Notes: generated from the letters alone by a model not told the origin. Shown: positions 28,575 to 38,452, counted from the first letter of the stretch. The stretch: 64,000 nucleotides of DNA from Pseudoruegeria sp039972875 (GCA_039972875.1 JBDWMA010000042.1:1-64000); one strand, 5' to 3'. Program-made: numbers and translations.

Positions 28575-29176
28575 GCCACCACCCTCGCCTTATGCTGTGT
28601 CGACGAAAGATGATATTTAGCAGATATGAATTCCTCTGCTCGCTTTATCCAGCCCCCCTTGCCACCGTCTTGACGCCGGGCATATTTACGACTTTGAGGA
28701 CGATTATCCGCGAGGCTATAATAGTAATTTCGTCGTTCTATTCCATAAGCATCAACCAAATGGTCAGGGGCGCGCGCCATGGCTTCTGCAGCAATCCCCG
28801 CAGTCTGAGGCCCAATCACGCCATCCACGGTTAACGAATACCCCATTTTTACGAACATGCGTTGGAGCAGTTTTATCGACTGAAGCCCTGCATTAACGTT
28901 CATATCGAAAACGCTTGATTGCAATGGCTCGGGTAATTGATCAATTTTGGCGCGATAAAAGTAGTGGTTAAGAAAGATGTCTACAGCCTTGCCATGGCTG
29001 AGTTGTCGAACATCGTTTGTGTCCACAACACCGTCATGATCCAGATCAAGCCCCAAACGTCGCATCGTATGGAGTGTAACACCGTGTTTGGTCGCCCCCC
29101 CGGGGTCATCAGGGTCATTCACATACCCGCCCTCGCGGGCAACGATCTGTTCGGCGATGTCTCTGATCGTAGGCAT
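28565..29176 (-). CDS. Holin-associated N-acetylmuramidase (GH108, gene-transfer-agent endolysin)
   Basis: 203 residues. The N-terminal GH108 domain has the catalytic Glu in AREGGYVNDPDDPGG (E15). The C-terminal part has the peptidoglycan-binding 3 type segment VDGVIGPQTAGI. No signal peptide is seen, so it depends on the holin for export. AGGAG precedes the ATG. The pair matches the RcGTA lysis cassette, which in R. capsulatus lies apart from the main GTA structural cluster; here it sits inside the ccm gene set. Confidence 0.88.
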   Translation of the reverse strand: MPTIRDIAEQIVAREGGYVNDPDDPGGATKHGVTLHTMRRLGLDLDHDGVVDTNDVRQLSHGKAVDIFLNHYFYRAKIDQLPEPLQSSVFDMNVNAGLQSIKLLQRMFVKMGYSLTVDGVIGPQTAGIAAEAMARAPDHLVDAYGIERRNYYYSLADNRPQSRKYARRQDGGKGGWIKRAEEFISAKYHLSSTQHKARVVAWE

Positions 29177-29241
29177 TTACTTGGCTCCTGCATCCTTGAA
29201 AAGAATACAGAAACCATGGGTTTCATGCCTAAAGAGTGTGT

Positions 29242-29688
29242 TTAGCTACCGTCCGGTGCTTGATAGACGCCCTGTTCTTTCAGCGCGTCTACAACCTCTT
29301 TTGGCATGTATGTTTCGTCATGTTTCGCCAGTATTTCAGTAGCTTCAAAGGTTTTATTAATGTATCGCCCCGTTCCGACCATTCCCTGACCTTCTTCAAA
29401 AAGGTCAGGCAAAATACCTGTGAAATGAACCTGAACCGTCTCACCACCATCAGTCACGCGGAACCGGATCTCTTCGCCCTGGCCACGCTCCAGACTGTCG
29501 ACCTCGACCAACCCACCGATGCGAAACACCTCAGTCGGCGCAGGTGGTGCGGCGACCACCTGAGAGGGGCTACGAAAGTAATTGATACCATCGCGCAAAG
29601 CATAGCCAATCAGGGCCGTCGAAATCAGCAATGCCACAGCTGCCACCGAAATGACCTGTATCCTGCGTTTCTTTTTGAGACCCTTCAT
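29242..29688 (-). CDS. ccmE: Periplasmic haem chaperone CcmE
   Basis: 148 residues: one N-terminal membrane anchor (about 10-30), then a beta-barrel domain with RIGGLVEVDSL and VHFTGILPDLF. The haem-binding motif is AKHDETYMP (H123, Y127). It carries haem covalently from CcmC to CcmF. It starts 18 bases after argC and is separated from ccmF by the two lysis genes. Confidence 0.95.
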   Translation of the reverse strand: MKGLKKKRRIQVISVAAVALLISTALIGYALRDGINYFRSPSQVVAAPPAPTEVFRIGGLVEVDSLERGQGEEIRFRVTDGGETVQVHFTGILPDLFEEGQGMVGTGRYINKTFEATEILAKHDETYMPKEVVDALKEQGVYQAPDGS

Positions 29689-29706
29689 GAGCTGTCCTTT
29701 TGCAAT

Positions 29707-30735
29707 TTAGGGAAAGACTGGCGCGATCATCAGGCCAGCAGTTTCCTCTAGTCCTAGCATCAAGTTGGCATTCTGCAACGCTTGACCGCTTGATCCTTTG
29801 GTCAGATTATCAAGCGCTGCAATCACGATTGCGCGCCCATCAATCCGATCAGAGACGACGCCCATATGACAAAAGTTGCTGCCCCGGACATGACGCGTGC
29901 TCGGATGTTCTCCGAACGGAAGCACCTCAAGAAATGGCTCATCCCCATAGGCTTCTGCCAATGTCGCGTGAATTTCGGCGGCATCCCCTTTGACGTAAAC
30001 AGTCGCAATAATCCCCCGGTTGGCTGGAATTAAATGCGGTGTAAACTGTACTTTGATCGGGCGACCAGCCACGGCCGAAAATTCCTGATCAAATTCCGCC
30101 AAATGCCGGTGCGTGCCACCGACAGCATAGGCATGTGCGCCCTCTGACAATTCGGCATGTAAAAGATTCTCTTTCAAAGACCGTCCTGCCCCTGACACGC
30201 CGGTTTTTAAATCAATGATGATTTCATCCAAATCGATTACACCTGCCTCGATCAAAGGCCGTAGTGCAAACTGCCCGGTCGCCGCATTGCAACCGGTACC
30301 GGCCACCAAGCGTGCCGTTTTAATCTCATCACGATAAAATTCGGTCAGGCCATAAACCGCCTCTGCCTGTTGTTCGAGCGCATCATGCTGCCCGCCGTAC
30401 CATTTGGCATAAACCTCGGGATCCCGCAGCCGAAAATCGGCCGATAAATCAACTATTTTCAGAGTCTTGGGTAGCTTTTCAATCACCGCTTGGCTTGTAG
30501 CATGAGGCAATGCGCAAAAACACAAATCTACGTTCGAAAAATCAATCTCATCAATTTTGACCAGATCCGGCAAATCCAAATGCCGCAGATGTGGAAACAC
30601 ACTCGCCATGCTTTGACCGGCCTTACGATCCGCAGATAATGCAACAATTTCCATAGATGGATGAGTGGCGATCAGCCGAACGAGCTCAGCTCCCGTATAA
30701 CCAGAAGCGCCCAGAATTGCGATATTTTGGGTCAT
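29707..30735 (-). CDS. argC: N-acetyl-gamma-glutamyl-phosphate reductase
   Basis: 342 residues, the normal length. The NADPH-binding N-terminus is GASGYTGAELVRL, and the catalytic Cys is in VAGTGCNAATG near residue 150. The His in HLIPANRGI supports the type 1 form. It catalyses the third step of arginine synthesis. It is followed at 18 bases by ccmE. Confidence 0.95.
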   Translation of the reverse strand: MTQNIAILGASGYTGAELVRLIATHPSMEIVALSADRKAGQSMASVFPHLRHLDLPDLVKIDEIDFSNVDLCFCALPHATSQAVIEKLPKTLKIVDLSADFRLRDPEVYAKWYGGQHDALEQQAEAVYGLTEFYRDEIKTARLVAGTGCNAATGQFALRPLIEAGVIDLDEIIIDLKTGVSGAGRSLKENLLHAELSEGAHAYAVGGTHRHLAEFDQEFSAVAGRPIKVQFTPHLIPANRGIIATVYVKGDAAEIHATLAEAYGDEPFLEVLPFGEHPSTRHVRGSNFCHMGVVSDRIDGRAIVIAALDNLTKGSSGQALQNANLMLGLEETAGLMIAPVFP

Positions 30736-30794
30736 GTCAGTGACCTTTCAAGTGTCTTTGTAAGTGAAGTAGGGGCGCAGAGGTCTCCGCGCAA

Positions 30795-31607
30795 TCAGGC
30801 CGGTTGAAACGTGATCTTTCGTCGCAATACTTGCGTGGCTTTGTCCGACACACGCGCCGGTTCGCCAGTGGTCAAAAACAGCGACTCGGTCCCTATTCCC
30901 AACATGGCCGGATGACGCGCCAGATAATCCCGTAAAGAGGCCGCGACTAAATTGGCCTGACTGTAAACTTTAACGTCTTCACCAAGCGCTTTCTGAAATG
31001 TGTCCTGCACCAACGGATAATGCGTGCAGCCAAGTATAGCCGCCTCCGGATCAGGCATACGCCGTTGCAAAGCCTCAACATGGGACCGGACCAATGCCTC
31101 GGCAAGGATGTCATCCCCGTCCTCAATGGCATCGACGAGACCACCGCAGGGTTGTGCCTCAACATCAACACCGATCGCGCGAAATGCCAATTCCCGCTGG
31201 AACGCGCGGCTACTGACTGTTGCTGGAGTTGCAAACAGGGCCACATGTTTCACGGCAACCTCTCTCGGAGGAGAATTGTCGCCCCACTCCCGTTCGGTCA
31301 GGGATTCGATCAAAGGCACAAAAACCCCAAGAACCCGCTTTTCAGGCGGAATCCAGCTTTCTTGCATTTTTCGCAAAGCCGCCGCAGAGGCCGTATTACA
31401 AGCAAGGATCACCAAATCACACCCTGCCTCCCACAACCGTTCCACAGCAGTGGTGGTTAATCGATAGATGTCATCGGCATCGCGTACACCATAGGGGGCA
31501 TGTTTATTGTCCCCATAGTAAACAAACGGAACATCTGGCAATTCACGGCTGACGGCATCCAGTACCGTTAGTCCACCCAAACCAGAATCAAATACACCTA
31601 CCGCCAT
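30795..31607 (-). CDS. murI: Glutamate racemase
   Basis: 270 residues. The two catalytic cysteines are in ILACNTASA and ILGCTHYPL, and the N-terminal motif is VFDSGLGGLTV. It supplies D-glutamate for peptidoglycan. It starts 9 bases after the acyltransferase gene on the same strand. Confidence 0.93.
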   Translation of the reverse strand: MAVGVFDSGLGGLTVLDAVSRELPDVPFVYYGDNKHAPYGVRDADDIYRLTTTAVERLWEAGCDLVILACNTASAAALRKMQESWIPPEKRVLGVFVPLIESLTEREWGDNSPPREVAVKHVALFATPATVSSRAFQRELAFRAIGVDVEAQPCGGLVDAIEDGDDILAEALVRSHVEALQRRMPDPEAAILGCTHYPLVQDTFQKALGEDVKVYSQANLVAASLRDYLARHPAMLGIGTESLFLTTGEPARVSDKATQVLRRKITFQPA

Positions 31608-31616
31608 GTCGCACCA

Positions 31617-32501
31617 TCAGCCTTTGTATTTATCTTCAAACTCATGCCCATAATCATAAGACCTCAAGGGCGTTGGGGACAGCTCATAAGTGGCTTTGCG
31701 CAGAAAATCCATCATTGCATTTGGGTCTTGCGCAAATCCGGACAATTTATCACGGTCTATCGGTTCACCGATGACCACAGGAACTGCTGTATTGATGCGG
31801 TTTTTGAATTCTTTGATGAACAGGCTTAACCGCAAAGTCTGGTGTAAATGACTTGCAATTTGAAACAATCGCGAATTATAGCCATCGAAAAATACAGGAA
31901 CGACCGTTGCACCCGAACGGGATATCATTTTTGCTGTAAAGTTTCGCCAACCCGGGTCCATGGGCCTTTGGGAAAACGGTTTCGCAGATGTCGAAACAGT
32001 TCCACCTGGAAATATACCAACCGCCCCACTCTGCCCTAAAAACCGCAAAGCCGCCTTGCGCGTTTCTAAGTTTTCACGTGCGCCCGCTTTGGTGCCATCA
32101 AAATTAACTGGTAACACAACCCGATTTAAATCTTTGGATTGTTGAAAAACAGAATTGGCCAAGATCCGGAAATCGCCACGGGTCTCTGCCAACATACGCC
32201 CCATCATAAGTCCATCTAGAATTCCATAGGGGTGGTTTGCGACCAATATCAGCGGCCCATTTGACGGAATATTCCCAAGCTTTCCTCCGAGAACATCCAA
32301 AGACACCCCATAACGATCCGACATGACCTCAAAAAAATCACGCCCCTGCGCAATGTCATCCTCATACCCTCTGGCTTGATTAATCAAACCCAACCGCCCG
32401 GTTGTATTCTCAAGAATCCGGATTACCGTGCGCCCTCCTTTTGTGGCAGCAGAGCTTGAATAACTAATGTTGCGCACATTGCGAGAGGTTTGGTGTCTCA
32501 T
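31617..32501 (-). CDS. Lysophospholipid acyltransferase family protein
   Basis: About 294 residues. It shows the LPLAT blocks ILVANHPYGILDG (in place of the classical HX4D, as in the haemolysin-like subgroup), VFQQSKDLNRVVLPVNF, GAVGIFPGGTVS and VVPVFFDGYNSRL. It would acylate a lysophospholipid or another lipid acceptor at the membrane. The ATG at 32501 has GAAAGAG six bases upstream; one two codons earlier directly abuts the site. Confidence 0.85.
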   Translation of the reverse strand: MRHQTSRNVRNISYSSSAATKGGRTVIRILENTTGRLGLINQARGYEDDIAQGRDFFEVMSDRYGVSLDVLGGKLGNIPSNGPLILVANHPYGILDGLMMGRMLAETRGDFRILANSVFQQSKDLNRVVLPVNFDGTKAGARENLETRKAALRFLGQSGAVGIFPGGTVSTSAKPFSQRPMDPGWRNFTAKMISRSGATVVPVFFDGYNSRLFQIASHLHQTLRLSLFIKEFKNRINTAVPVVIGEPIDRDKLSGFAQDPNAMMDFLRKATYELSPTPLRSYDYGHEFEDKYKG

Positions 32502-32583
32502 GGCCATCTCTTTCGGTTTGTGCTGCCTTTATCAAACCCAGCACTATTGGCCATTCGTTTTTTGCAAAATTACATCAAACACC

Positions 32584-35500
32584 TTATTCTGCTGCGGTTC
32601 TAGCACTCTGTTTTCCTGACCGGATCACCATCAACAACGCCTCACGTCGCTTTTCAGCCTGCGCCACTCTATCCATTTTTACCGGCCCAAACCCCCTGAT
32701 TTGCAAAGGTAATTCCGCCAACGCCAGGGCAGCATCCATCGTGGCAGGTTTCGCCAATACGATCACTTCTGCCATATCTGCTTCGTACTGACGAATTAGG
32801 TCACGCTCCATCTTTCGCTCTGCAGAATAACCGAACGGATCCAAGAATGTTCCGCGAAGACCTTTTAACGACGCCAGAATTTTAAACCCACGCAACATGC
32901 CCTCACCGTATTGTTTTTTACGCGGCCGTCCGTCAGGGCCCGCTTTTGAAAAGACCGGCGGGGCAAGATGAAACGTTAGGCTGAAATCACCGTCATACTG
33001 CGCCTTTGCTTTGTCTGCCGTCGCAAGATGAAGCCGCGCAACCTCATATTCGTCTTTGTACGCCAATAGCTTGTAATAGCCCCGCGCGATCGCCATCTGT
33101 AATGGCGCATGATCAGAACGCTCAACCAGACCCCGGAATCGTTTTACCAAACGTCTATTTTGATATTGGCCTAATTGTTCTGCGCGATAATCAATGATCT
33201 CTTTCAAAGATTTAGGCATTGGCACAACATCATTCGCATAAAGCCTACGGGCCTCTTCAGGGCAAGCGATAGCCCAACGCCCTATTTCAAAGGCCCGACG
33301 GTTAAGCTCAACAGCAACATTATTCAGGGTGATCGCCTGCAGAACTGCATCTCGCGTCAATGGGATCAAACCCCGTTGCCACGCTGCGCCAAGCATTATC
33401 ATGTTGGAAAAGATACTATCGCCCAAGGTCACCTTGGCCAACTCATGAGCATCAAATAACGATAATTGGTCCCGCAACCGTGCCTGCAAAGCAATTACCA
33501 GTCGATCCGTCGGTAACCTGAATTCAGTGTCACGGGTAAACTCGCCCGTTATAATCTCATGGCTGTTTACCACAGCACCGGTGCGTCCCGCTTTCATAAG
33601 ACCAATGGTTTTCGCCCCTGCCGTCACCACCAGATCCCCACCAACAACAGCATGTGCCTCTCCGGTTGCGACACGGATCGCACTGATCTCCTCAGGCCTA
33701 TTTGCAAGCCGGCAATGGATGTGAACAGCCCCGCCCTTTTGGGCCAGCCCTGCCATTTCCATCATACTGGCCCCTTTGCCATCCAGATGAGCCCCCATAG
33801 CCAATACAGCACCAATAGTGACAACACCTGTGCCACCAACCCCCGTGATCACCACATTATAAGTACCATCGATCTTGGGCAGGACAGGTTCCGGCATATC
33901 AGGTAATTTAAACTCTTTGGCGGAGTCTTTGCGAATTTTGGCCCCCTCAATCGTCACAAAGGATGGGCAAAAGCCGTTAACACAAGAAAAATCTTTATTG
34001 CACGACGACTGATCAATCTCGCGTTTACGCCCCAATTCGGTTTCCACAGGCACAATCGACACGCAATTGGATTGTACACCACAATCCCCACAGCCTTCGC
34101 AAATGTCGGTATTAATGAAAACCCTCTGATCTGGATCCGGAAAATTCCCCCGCTTACGCCTTCTACGCTTTTCTGCCGCACAGGTTTGGACAAAGATAAT
34201 CGCAGAAACACCTTTGATTTTGGTAAAATCCTTTTGGACCTGCATCAGATCGGAACGCGGAGCGGTGCGGATGTCGTTTGGAAATAAAGCGAGATCCAAA
34301 TCTTCTTTTTCATCGTAAACGAGGGCAACCTCTTGCACGCCCATGGCGCGTAATTCCGCCGCAATGCGATAGGGGGTTAACTCACCATCATTTTCCTGAC
34401 CGCCCGTCATTGCAACAGCGTCATTAAACAATATTTTATAAGTGATATTGGCTTCAGCACTTACTGCCGCACGGATCGCAAGAATGCCCGAATGGTTATA
34501 AGTCCCATCTCCAATGTTTTGAAATACATGGTTGCGCTTTGAAAAAGGCGCTTCACCGATCCAATTCGCGCCTTCGGCCCCCATATGCGTTAGACCAGAG
34601 GTCTCACGATCCATCCAAAGCACCATTGTGTGGCACCCAATTCCGGCATACGCGCGGCTACCTTCAGGTAATTTTGTCGAACTATTGTGCGGGCAACCGG
34701 AGCAAAAATAGGGTGTGCGAACCGCAATTTCTTCAGCGTTATCAGCGCGCCGAACCTCTTGCAAGTTGATCAGAGCACCCTGAATAGCGTCTGTCCCGTG
34801 CCCTTCTTCGATCAATATACCACCGATCTTTTCAGCAATCATTACAGGATCAAGCGCAGCACGCGTGGGAAACAACTCCTCACCATCGACCCCCTTGCGC
34901 CACCCATACACTCTGCGGCCACGACGATCATCAAAGATGGCTTCTTTGACCTGAACTTCTATTAATTTACGCTTCTCTTCGATCACAACAATTAGATCCA
35001 GCCCTTCGGCCCAATCATGAAAACTCTCTGTATCCAAAGGAAAGGTTTGTCCGATTTTATAAGTTGTAATCCCAAGCCGTTCAGCCTCAGCGTCATCAAT
35101 TCCCAGCAGCTGTAACGCGTGGGTGAGATCTAGCCAGTTTTTCCCAGCTGAAACCAAACCAATTTTCGCCCCTGCCTTACCGTGAACTCGTTTATCGAGC
35201 CGGTTGGCTCGGGAAAACGCCTGTGCTGCGGACCGTTTGTGATCAATAATACGCGCCTCTTGCGGAACCCAATGGTCGCCCAGACGAATATTTAGACCTC
35301 CTTCGGGCAGTTCATAATCAGGGGTGACAAATTGCATCCGGTTCGGGGATCCATCCACGACAGAGGTCACCTCAACAGTGTCCTTCATCAACTTAAGACC
35401 AACCCAAAGCCCCGAATACCGAGACAACGCATAACCATAAAGGCCATAGTCCAAAATTTCCTGTACACCCGCCGGTGACAAAACTGGCATATAGGCATCT

Positions 35501-35991
35501 ACCATAGCCCAGTCTGATTGATGACATACGGTGGAACTTTCGCCCGTGTGGTCATCCCCCATCGCCATGATGACACCGCCAAAAGGAGAAGTTCCAGCCA
35601 TATTGGCGTGGCGCATCACATCGCCAGAACGATCAACACCAGGGCCCTTACCATACCACAGTCCAAAAACCCCATCGTGGGTCCCCTCCCCACGAAGTTC
35701 CGCTTGTTGCGTCCCCCAAAGCGCCGTAGCGGCAAGATCTTCGTTTTGTCCCGGGTGGAATTTTATATCCGCTGACTCAAGCTCAGCCTTGGCCAAGGAC
35801 ATCTGCAAATCCACCGCCCCAAGCGGAGATCCACGATATCCGGAACAATATCCTGCTGAATTTATACCCTTTGCCCTGTCTCGTGCCTTTTGCATAAGCA
35901 TTAAGCGCACGAGTGCCTGTGTTCCATTCAAAAGAACTGGCGATTTCTCTAGATTATATCGATCACGTAGCGAAATGGACTGCTGGGTCAT
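32584..35991 (-). CDS. Indolepyruvate ferredoxin oxidoreductase, fused IorA-IorB type
   Basis: 1135 residues from the ATG at 35991 (MTQQSISL), chosen for GGAGG 8 bases upstream. The alpha part binds thiamine diphosphate (YCSGYRGSPLG near the start, CSGCPHNSST, GIGCHTM). A [4Fe-4S] segment has ICEGCGDCGVQSNC with more Cys in SCNKDFSCVNGFC. The gamma part has GVGGTGVVTIGAVL. It converts aryl or branched 2-oxo acids to acyl-CoA with reduced ferredoxin. This large fused form is common in Rhodobacteraceae. A LysR gene is divergent across 160 bases and may regulate it. Confidence 0.9.
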   Translation of the reverse strand: MTQQSISLRDRYNLEKSPVLLNGTQALVRLMLMQKARDRAKGINSAGYCSGYRGSPLGAVDLQMSLAKAELESADIKFHPGQNEDLAATALWGTQQAELRGEGTHDGVFGLWYGKGPGVDRSGDVMRHANMAGTSPFGGVIMAMGDDHTGESSTVCHQSDWAMVDAYMPVLSPAGVQEILDYGLYGYALSRYSGLWVGLKLMKDTVEVTSVVDGSPNRMQFVTPDYELPEGGLNIRLGDHWVPQEARIIDHKRSAAQAFSRANRLDKRVHGKAGAKIGLVSAGKNWLDLTHALQLLGIDDAEAERLGITTYKIGQTFPLDTESFHDWAEGLDLIVVIEEKRKLIEVQVKEAIFDDRRGRRVYGWRKGVDGEELFPTRAALDPVMIAEKIGGILIEEGHGTDAIQGALINLQEVRRADNAEEIAVRTPYFCSGCPHNSSTKLPEGSRAYAGIGCHTMVLWMDRETSGLTHMGAEGANWIGEAPFSKRNHVFQNIGDGTYNHSGILAIRAAVSAEANITYKILFNDAVAMTGGQENDGELTPYRIAAELRAMGVQEVALVYDEKEDLDLALFPNDIRTAPRSDLMQVQKDFTKIKGVSAIIFVQTCAAEKRRRRKRGNFPDPDQRVFINTDICEGCGDCGVQSNCVSIVPVETELGRKREIDQSSCNKDFSCVNGFCPSFVTIEGAKIRKDSAKEFKLPDMPEPVLPKIDGTYNVVITGVGGTGVVTIGAVLAMGAHLDGKGASMMEMAGLAQKGGAVHIHCRLANRPEEISAIRVATGEAHAVVGGDLVVTAGAKTIGLMKAGRTGAVVNSHEIITGEFTRDTEFRLPTDRLVIALQARLRDQLSLFDAHELAKVTLGDSIFSNMIMLGAAWQRGLIPLTRDAVLQAITLNNVAVELNRRAFEIGRWAIACPEEARRLYANDVVPMPKSLKEIIDYRAEQLGQYQNRRLVKRFRGLVERSDHAPLQMAIARGYYKLLAYKDEYEVARLHLATADKAKAQYDGDFSLTFHLAPPVFSKAGPDGRPRKKQYGEGMLRGFKILASLKGLRGTFLDPFGYSAERKMERDLIRQYEADMAEVIVLAKPATMDAALALAELPLQIRGFGPVKMDRVAQAEKRREALLMVIRSGKQSARTAAE

Positions 35992-36150
35992 GATTTCATC
36001 CTCCATGACGAATACCATACCTTAACAATAGGTCAAAATAACTGACCCACCAATAAAAATTGATGCTGTTTGATAAAATTTCAGCGGAAGCGAGCCTTCA
36101 CGAAATTCTATGCTATAAGAGCGCAAAATAAACAGGGCATTCGAACGAAT

Positions 36151-37077
36151 ATGGACTGGGATAAACTAAGAATATTTCATGCAGTGGCAGACGCGGGCAG
36201 TTTGACACATGCTGGGGACGTGTTGAACCTCTCTCAATCAGCCGTTAGTCGGCAGATCCGAGCTCTTGAAGAGAGCCTAGAGACAACCCTATTCCACCGC
36301 CACGCACGAGGACTGATTCTCACAGAACAAGGCGAATTGCTGTTTGATGCCACGACATCGATGAACAAACGGCTAGATACCGCCGCTGCGCGCATTCGTG
36401 ACAGCGAAGATGAAGTGTTCGGCGAATTGCGTGTCACCACGACCCTGGGATTTGGTACGCTGTGGCTCGCGCCACGCCTAACGCATCTGTATGAAAAATT
36501 CCCTGACCTCAAAATCGATCTTATGCTAGAAGAACGGGTTCTTGATCTTCCCATGCGTGAGGCTGATGTTGCAATTCGCATGAAAGAGCCCAGTCAAGCC
36601 GATCTCATTCGAAAACGGCTGATGAGTGTCCGCATGCGCCTGTACGCCACTGAATCTTACATAGAGGCCCATGGCCATCCTAAAACTATGGAAGATCTCG
36701 CCGATCACCGGTTGATCTGTCAGCACGTGTCCGCCGCACAAGTCAGTGCGGGATCAAGTCTCGTCAAAGACTTGTTGACCAAAGACATTAGATCGACTCT
36801 GACCGTAAATAACTATTTTGGCGTCCTTCAAAGTGTGCTCAATGATCTGGGCATCGGTGTGCTACCCAATTACGTGACACTGCTGCCCGGCAATGACAAT
36901 GCTGAAAAACGAAATCTGGTCCGCATCCTCCCAGAGGTCGAGTCTGCCGAAATTCCGGTGTACCTCGCCTACCCTGAGGAACTGCGGCACTCCAAACGCA
37001 TCGGAGCATTTCGAGATTTTGTATCAGAAGAAATTCAAGATCACCGCCGCAGGATGCGCGCCGAAAGCGAAGATTAA
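36151..37077 (+). CDS. LysR family transcriptional regulator
   Basis: 308 residues from ATG 36151 (MDWDKLRIFHAVADAG). The N-terminal winged helix-turn-helix (about 1-65) has LNLSQSAVSRQIRALEE, and the effector domain follows. LysR genes usually control the divergent neighbour, here the indolepyruvate oxidoreductase; the 160-base shared region would hold the site. An upstream in-frame ATG at 36070 is open but is not the family start. Confidence 0.88.
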   Translation: MDWDKLRIFHAVADAGSLTHAGDVLNLSQSAVSRQIRALEESLETTLFHRHARGLILTEQGELLFDATTSMNKRLDTAAARIRDSEDEVFGELRVTTTLGFGTLWLAPRLTHLYEKFPDLKIDLMLEERVLDLPMREADVAIRMKEPSQADLIRKRLMSVRMRLYATESYIEAHGHPKTMEDLADHRLICQHVSAAQVSAGSSLVKDLLTKDIRSTLTVNNYFGVLQSVLNDLGIGVLPNYVTLLPGNDNAEKRNLVRILPEVESAEIPVYLAYPEELRHSKRIGAFRDFVSEEIQDHRRRMRAESED

Positions 37078-37203
37078 ACCTCAAAAAGAAACCACTTCCG
37101 AAAAGACAACCTGTGGCAGCCATGCATCATATGCATAGCTGCTTTGCTGCGTTGCGACATTTTTGGACTTGAAAATTAGGCAAATGATCCATAGTTTAGT
37201 CAT

Positions 37204-37286
37204 CAGAAGGCGACGAATGGGGCAACCCTTGCCGCTTTCTACCTCCCTGTTGGACTTTGGCCGAGCTTTGTCTCGGCCTTTTTTTT
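37204..37286 (+). ncRNA. Candidate small RNA with CU-rich single-stranded segment
   Basis: A possible promoter (TTGAAA at 37169-37174, TAGTTT 17 bases on) precedes a stretch of about 80 bases that ends in a strong terminator. It holds a small hairpin (GGCAA-CCC-TTGCC), then an unpaired CU-rich run containing TCTACCTCCCTG, which is complementary to Shine-Dalgarno sequences, then the terminator stem. No ORF fits. The LysR gene ends 126 bases earlier. The prediction comes from structure alone; transcript ends are guesses. Confidence 0.5.
37259..37286 (+). terminator. Strong Rho-independent terminator
   Basis: GGCCGAG (37259-37265) pairs with CTCGGCC (37272-37278), loop of six, then eight T. It ends the candidate small RNA or the LysR transcript, just before the convergent sigma factor gene. 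Confidence 0.92.
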
Positions 37287-37303
37287 GCGCAATTACATTG
37301 TTT

Positions 37304-38452
37304 TTAAAGCGCTTTCATTTTCTCTCTTAAGAAATCCTGCTCAGCAGTGACGTCAGACAGAGCGATGGCCCTTGTATAGGATGCAACTGCAGCATTTCTC
37401 AAACTTAACCTAGCGTAAACCTCTGCCATTGCTGCATAAAATGGCTGATATTGTCCCATCTCACCCTCTAGTGACTTCAAAATAGGCAATGCTTGCTCCG
37501 GAGCGCCCGCAAAACAAAGCGCCACGGCATGGTTTAGGGCCACCACAGGTGTCGGAGACATCCTCAATAACAAGGAATAGAGCGCTGCGATCTGTGGCCA
37601 GTCAGTAGAATCAGCATTTTTTGCGCGACAATGCAGCCCGTGAACTGCTGCCTGCAGCTGATAAGGCCCTGCTTGTCCCTGCTTTAAAGCCGATTCCAGA
37701 ACCTCCGAGGCGTCAGCGATCAGTGCTTGATCCCAAAGAGAACGGTCCTGTTGCGCCAAAGGGATATATTTTTTTCCACCGCGCGCGACCCTGCGCGCAT
37801 GAGAAAACCGAATAAGGGCATACAGCCCTTGCGCTTCAGCCACATTCGGCGCTAGCCGCACAATAAGATCAGACAAAAATAGCGCTTCGTCGCAAAGATC
37901 AATGCGCAATTGCTGAACGCCCGAGCTGGCCGCGTAGCCTTCGTTGTAAATGAGATAAATACAAGTCAGCACCGATGAAATCCGATCCGCAATATCATCT
38001 GGCTCTGGCAATTTGAACTGAATACCTGCCAATCGGATCTTTGATTTTGCCCGGCTAATGCGCTGACCCATGGTGGTTGGTTTAACTAAAAAAGCACGTG
38101 CTATTTCAGGAGTGCTCAGCCCACCAATGATACGCAGAGTTAACGCGACCTGCGCATTGACATCTAAAGCCGGATGGCAACATGAAAACATTAAACGCAA
38201 ACGATCATCTGCTATCTCATGCATGTCAGCCTCCCTCTCCTGTAAAATGCGCACCTGCGACGCATGAACTGACTGCGTATTGACCCGCCGAAAAACATCC
38301 ATCGCCCTACGCTTTGACACTTGAAACAGCCAACCTTGAGGGTTGTTAGGCACACCCGAAACTGACCAAACCTCTACGGCCTTGGCGACGGCATCCTGCA
38401 GACAATCCTCAGCCACCGCGATGTTGCCGGTGACAGCAGACAAAGCCGCCAC
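37304..38452 (-). CDS. ECF RNA polymerase sigma factor (SigJ/DUF6596 type)
   Basis: 382 residues from a GTG at 38452. Sigma region 2 (GNIAVAEDCLQDAVAKAVEVW, WLFQVSKRRAMDVFRR), region 4 (ALTLRIIGGLSTPEIARAFL, TTMGQRISRAK) and a long C-terminal TPR-like DUF6596 domain (ALYALIRFSHARR...VALNHAVAL) are seen. The frame continues upstream for 21 codons (TTETVHKTIDATIRSDRGRL), which read like the normal family N-terminus, but the codon where ATG is expected (38513-38515) is ATC. The gene follows the YCII gene by 10 bases on the same strand, a pairing typical of this sigma group. Confidence 0.85.
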   Translation of the reverse strand: MAALSAVTGNIAVAEDCLQDAVAKAVEVWSVSGVPNNPQGWLFQVSKRRAMDVFRRVNTQSVHASQVRILQEREADMHEIADDRLRLMFSCCHPALDVNAQVALTLRIIGGLSTPEIARAFLVKPTTMGQRISRAKSKIRLAGIQFKLPEPDDIADRISSVLTCIYLIYNEGYAASSGVQQLRIDLCDEALFLSDLIVRLAPNVAEAQGLYALIRFSHARRVARGGKKYIPLAQQDRSLWDQALIADASEVLESALKQGQAGPYQLQAAVHGLHCRAKNADSTDWPQIAALYSLLLRMSPTPVVALNHAVALCFAGAPEQALPILKSLEGEMGQYQPFYAAMAEVYARLSLRNAAVASYTRAIALSDVTAEQDFLREKMKAL

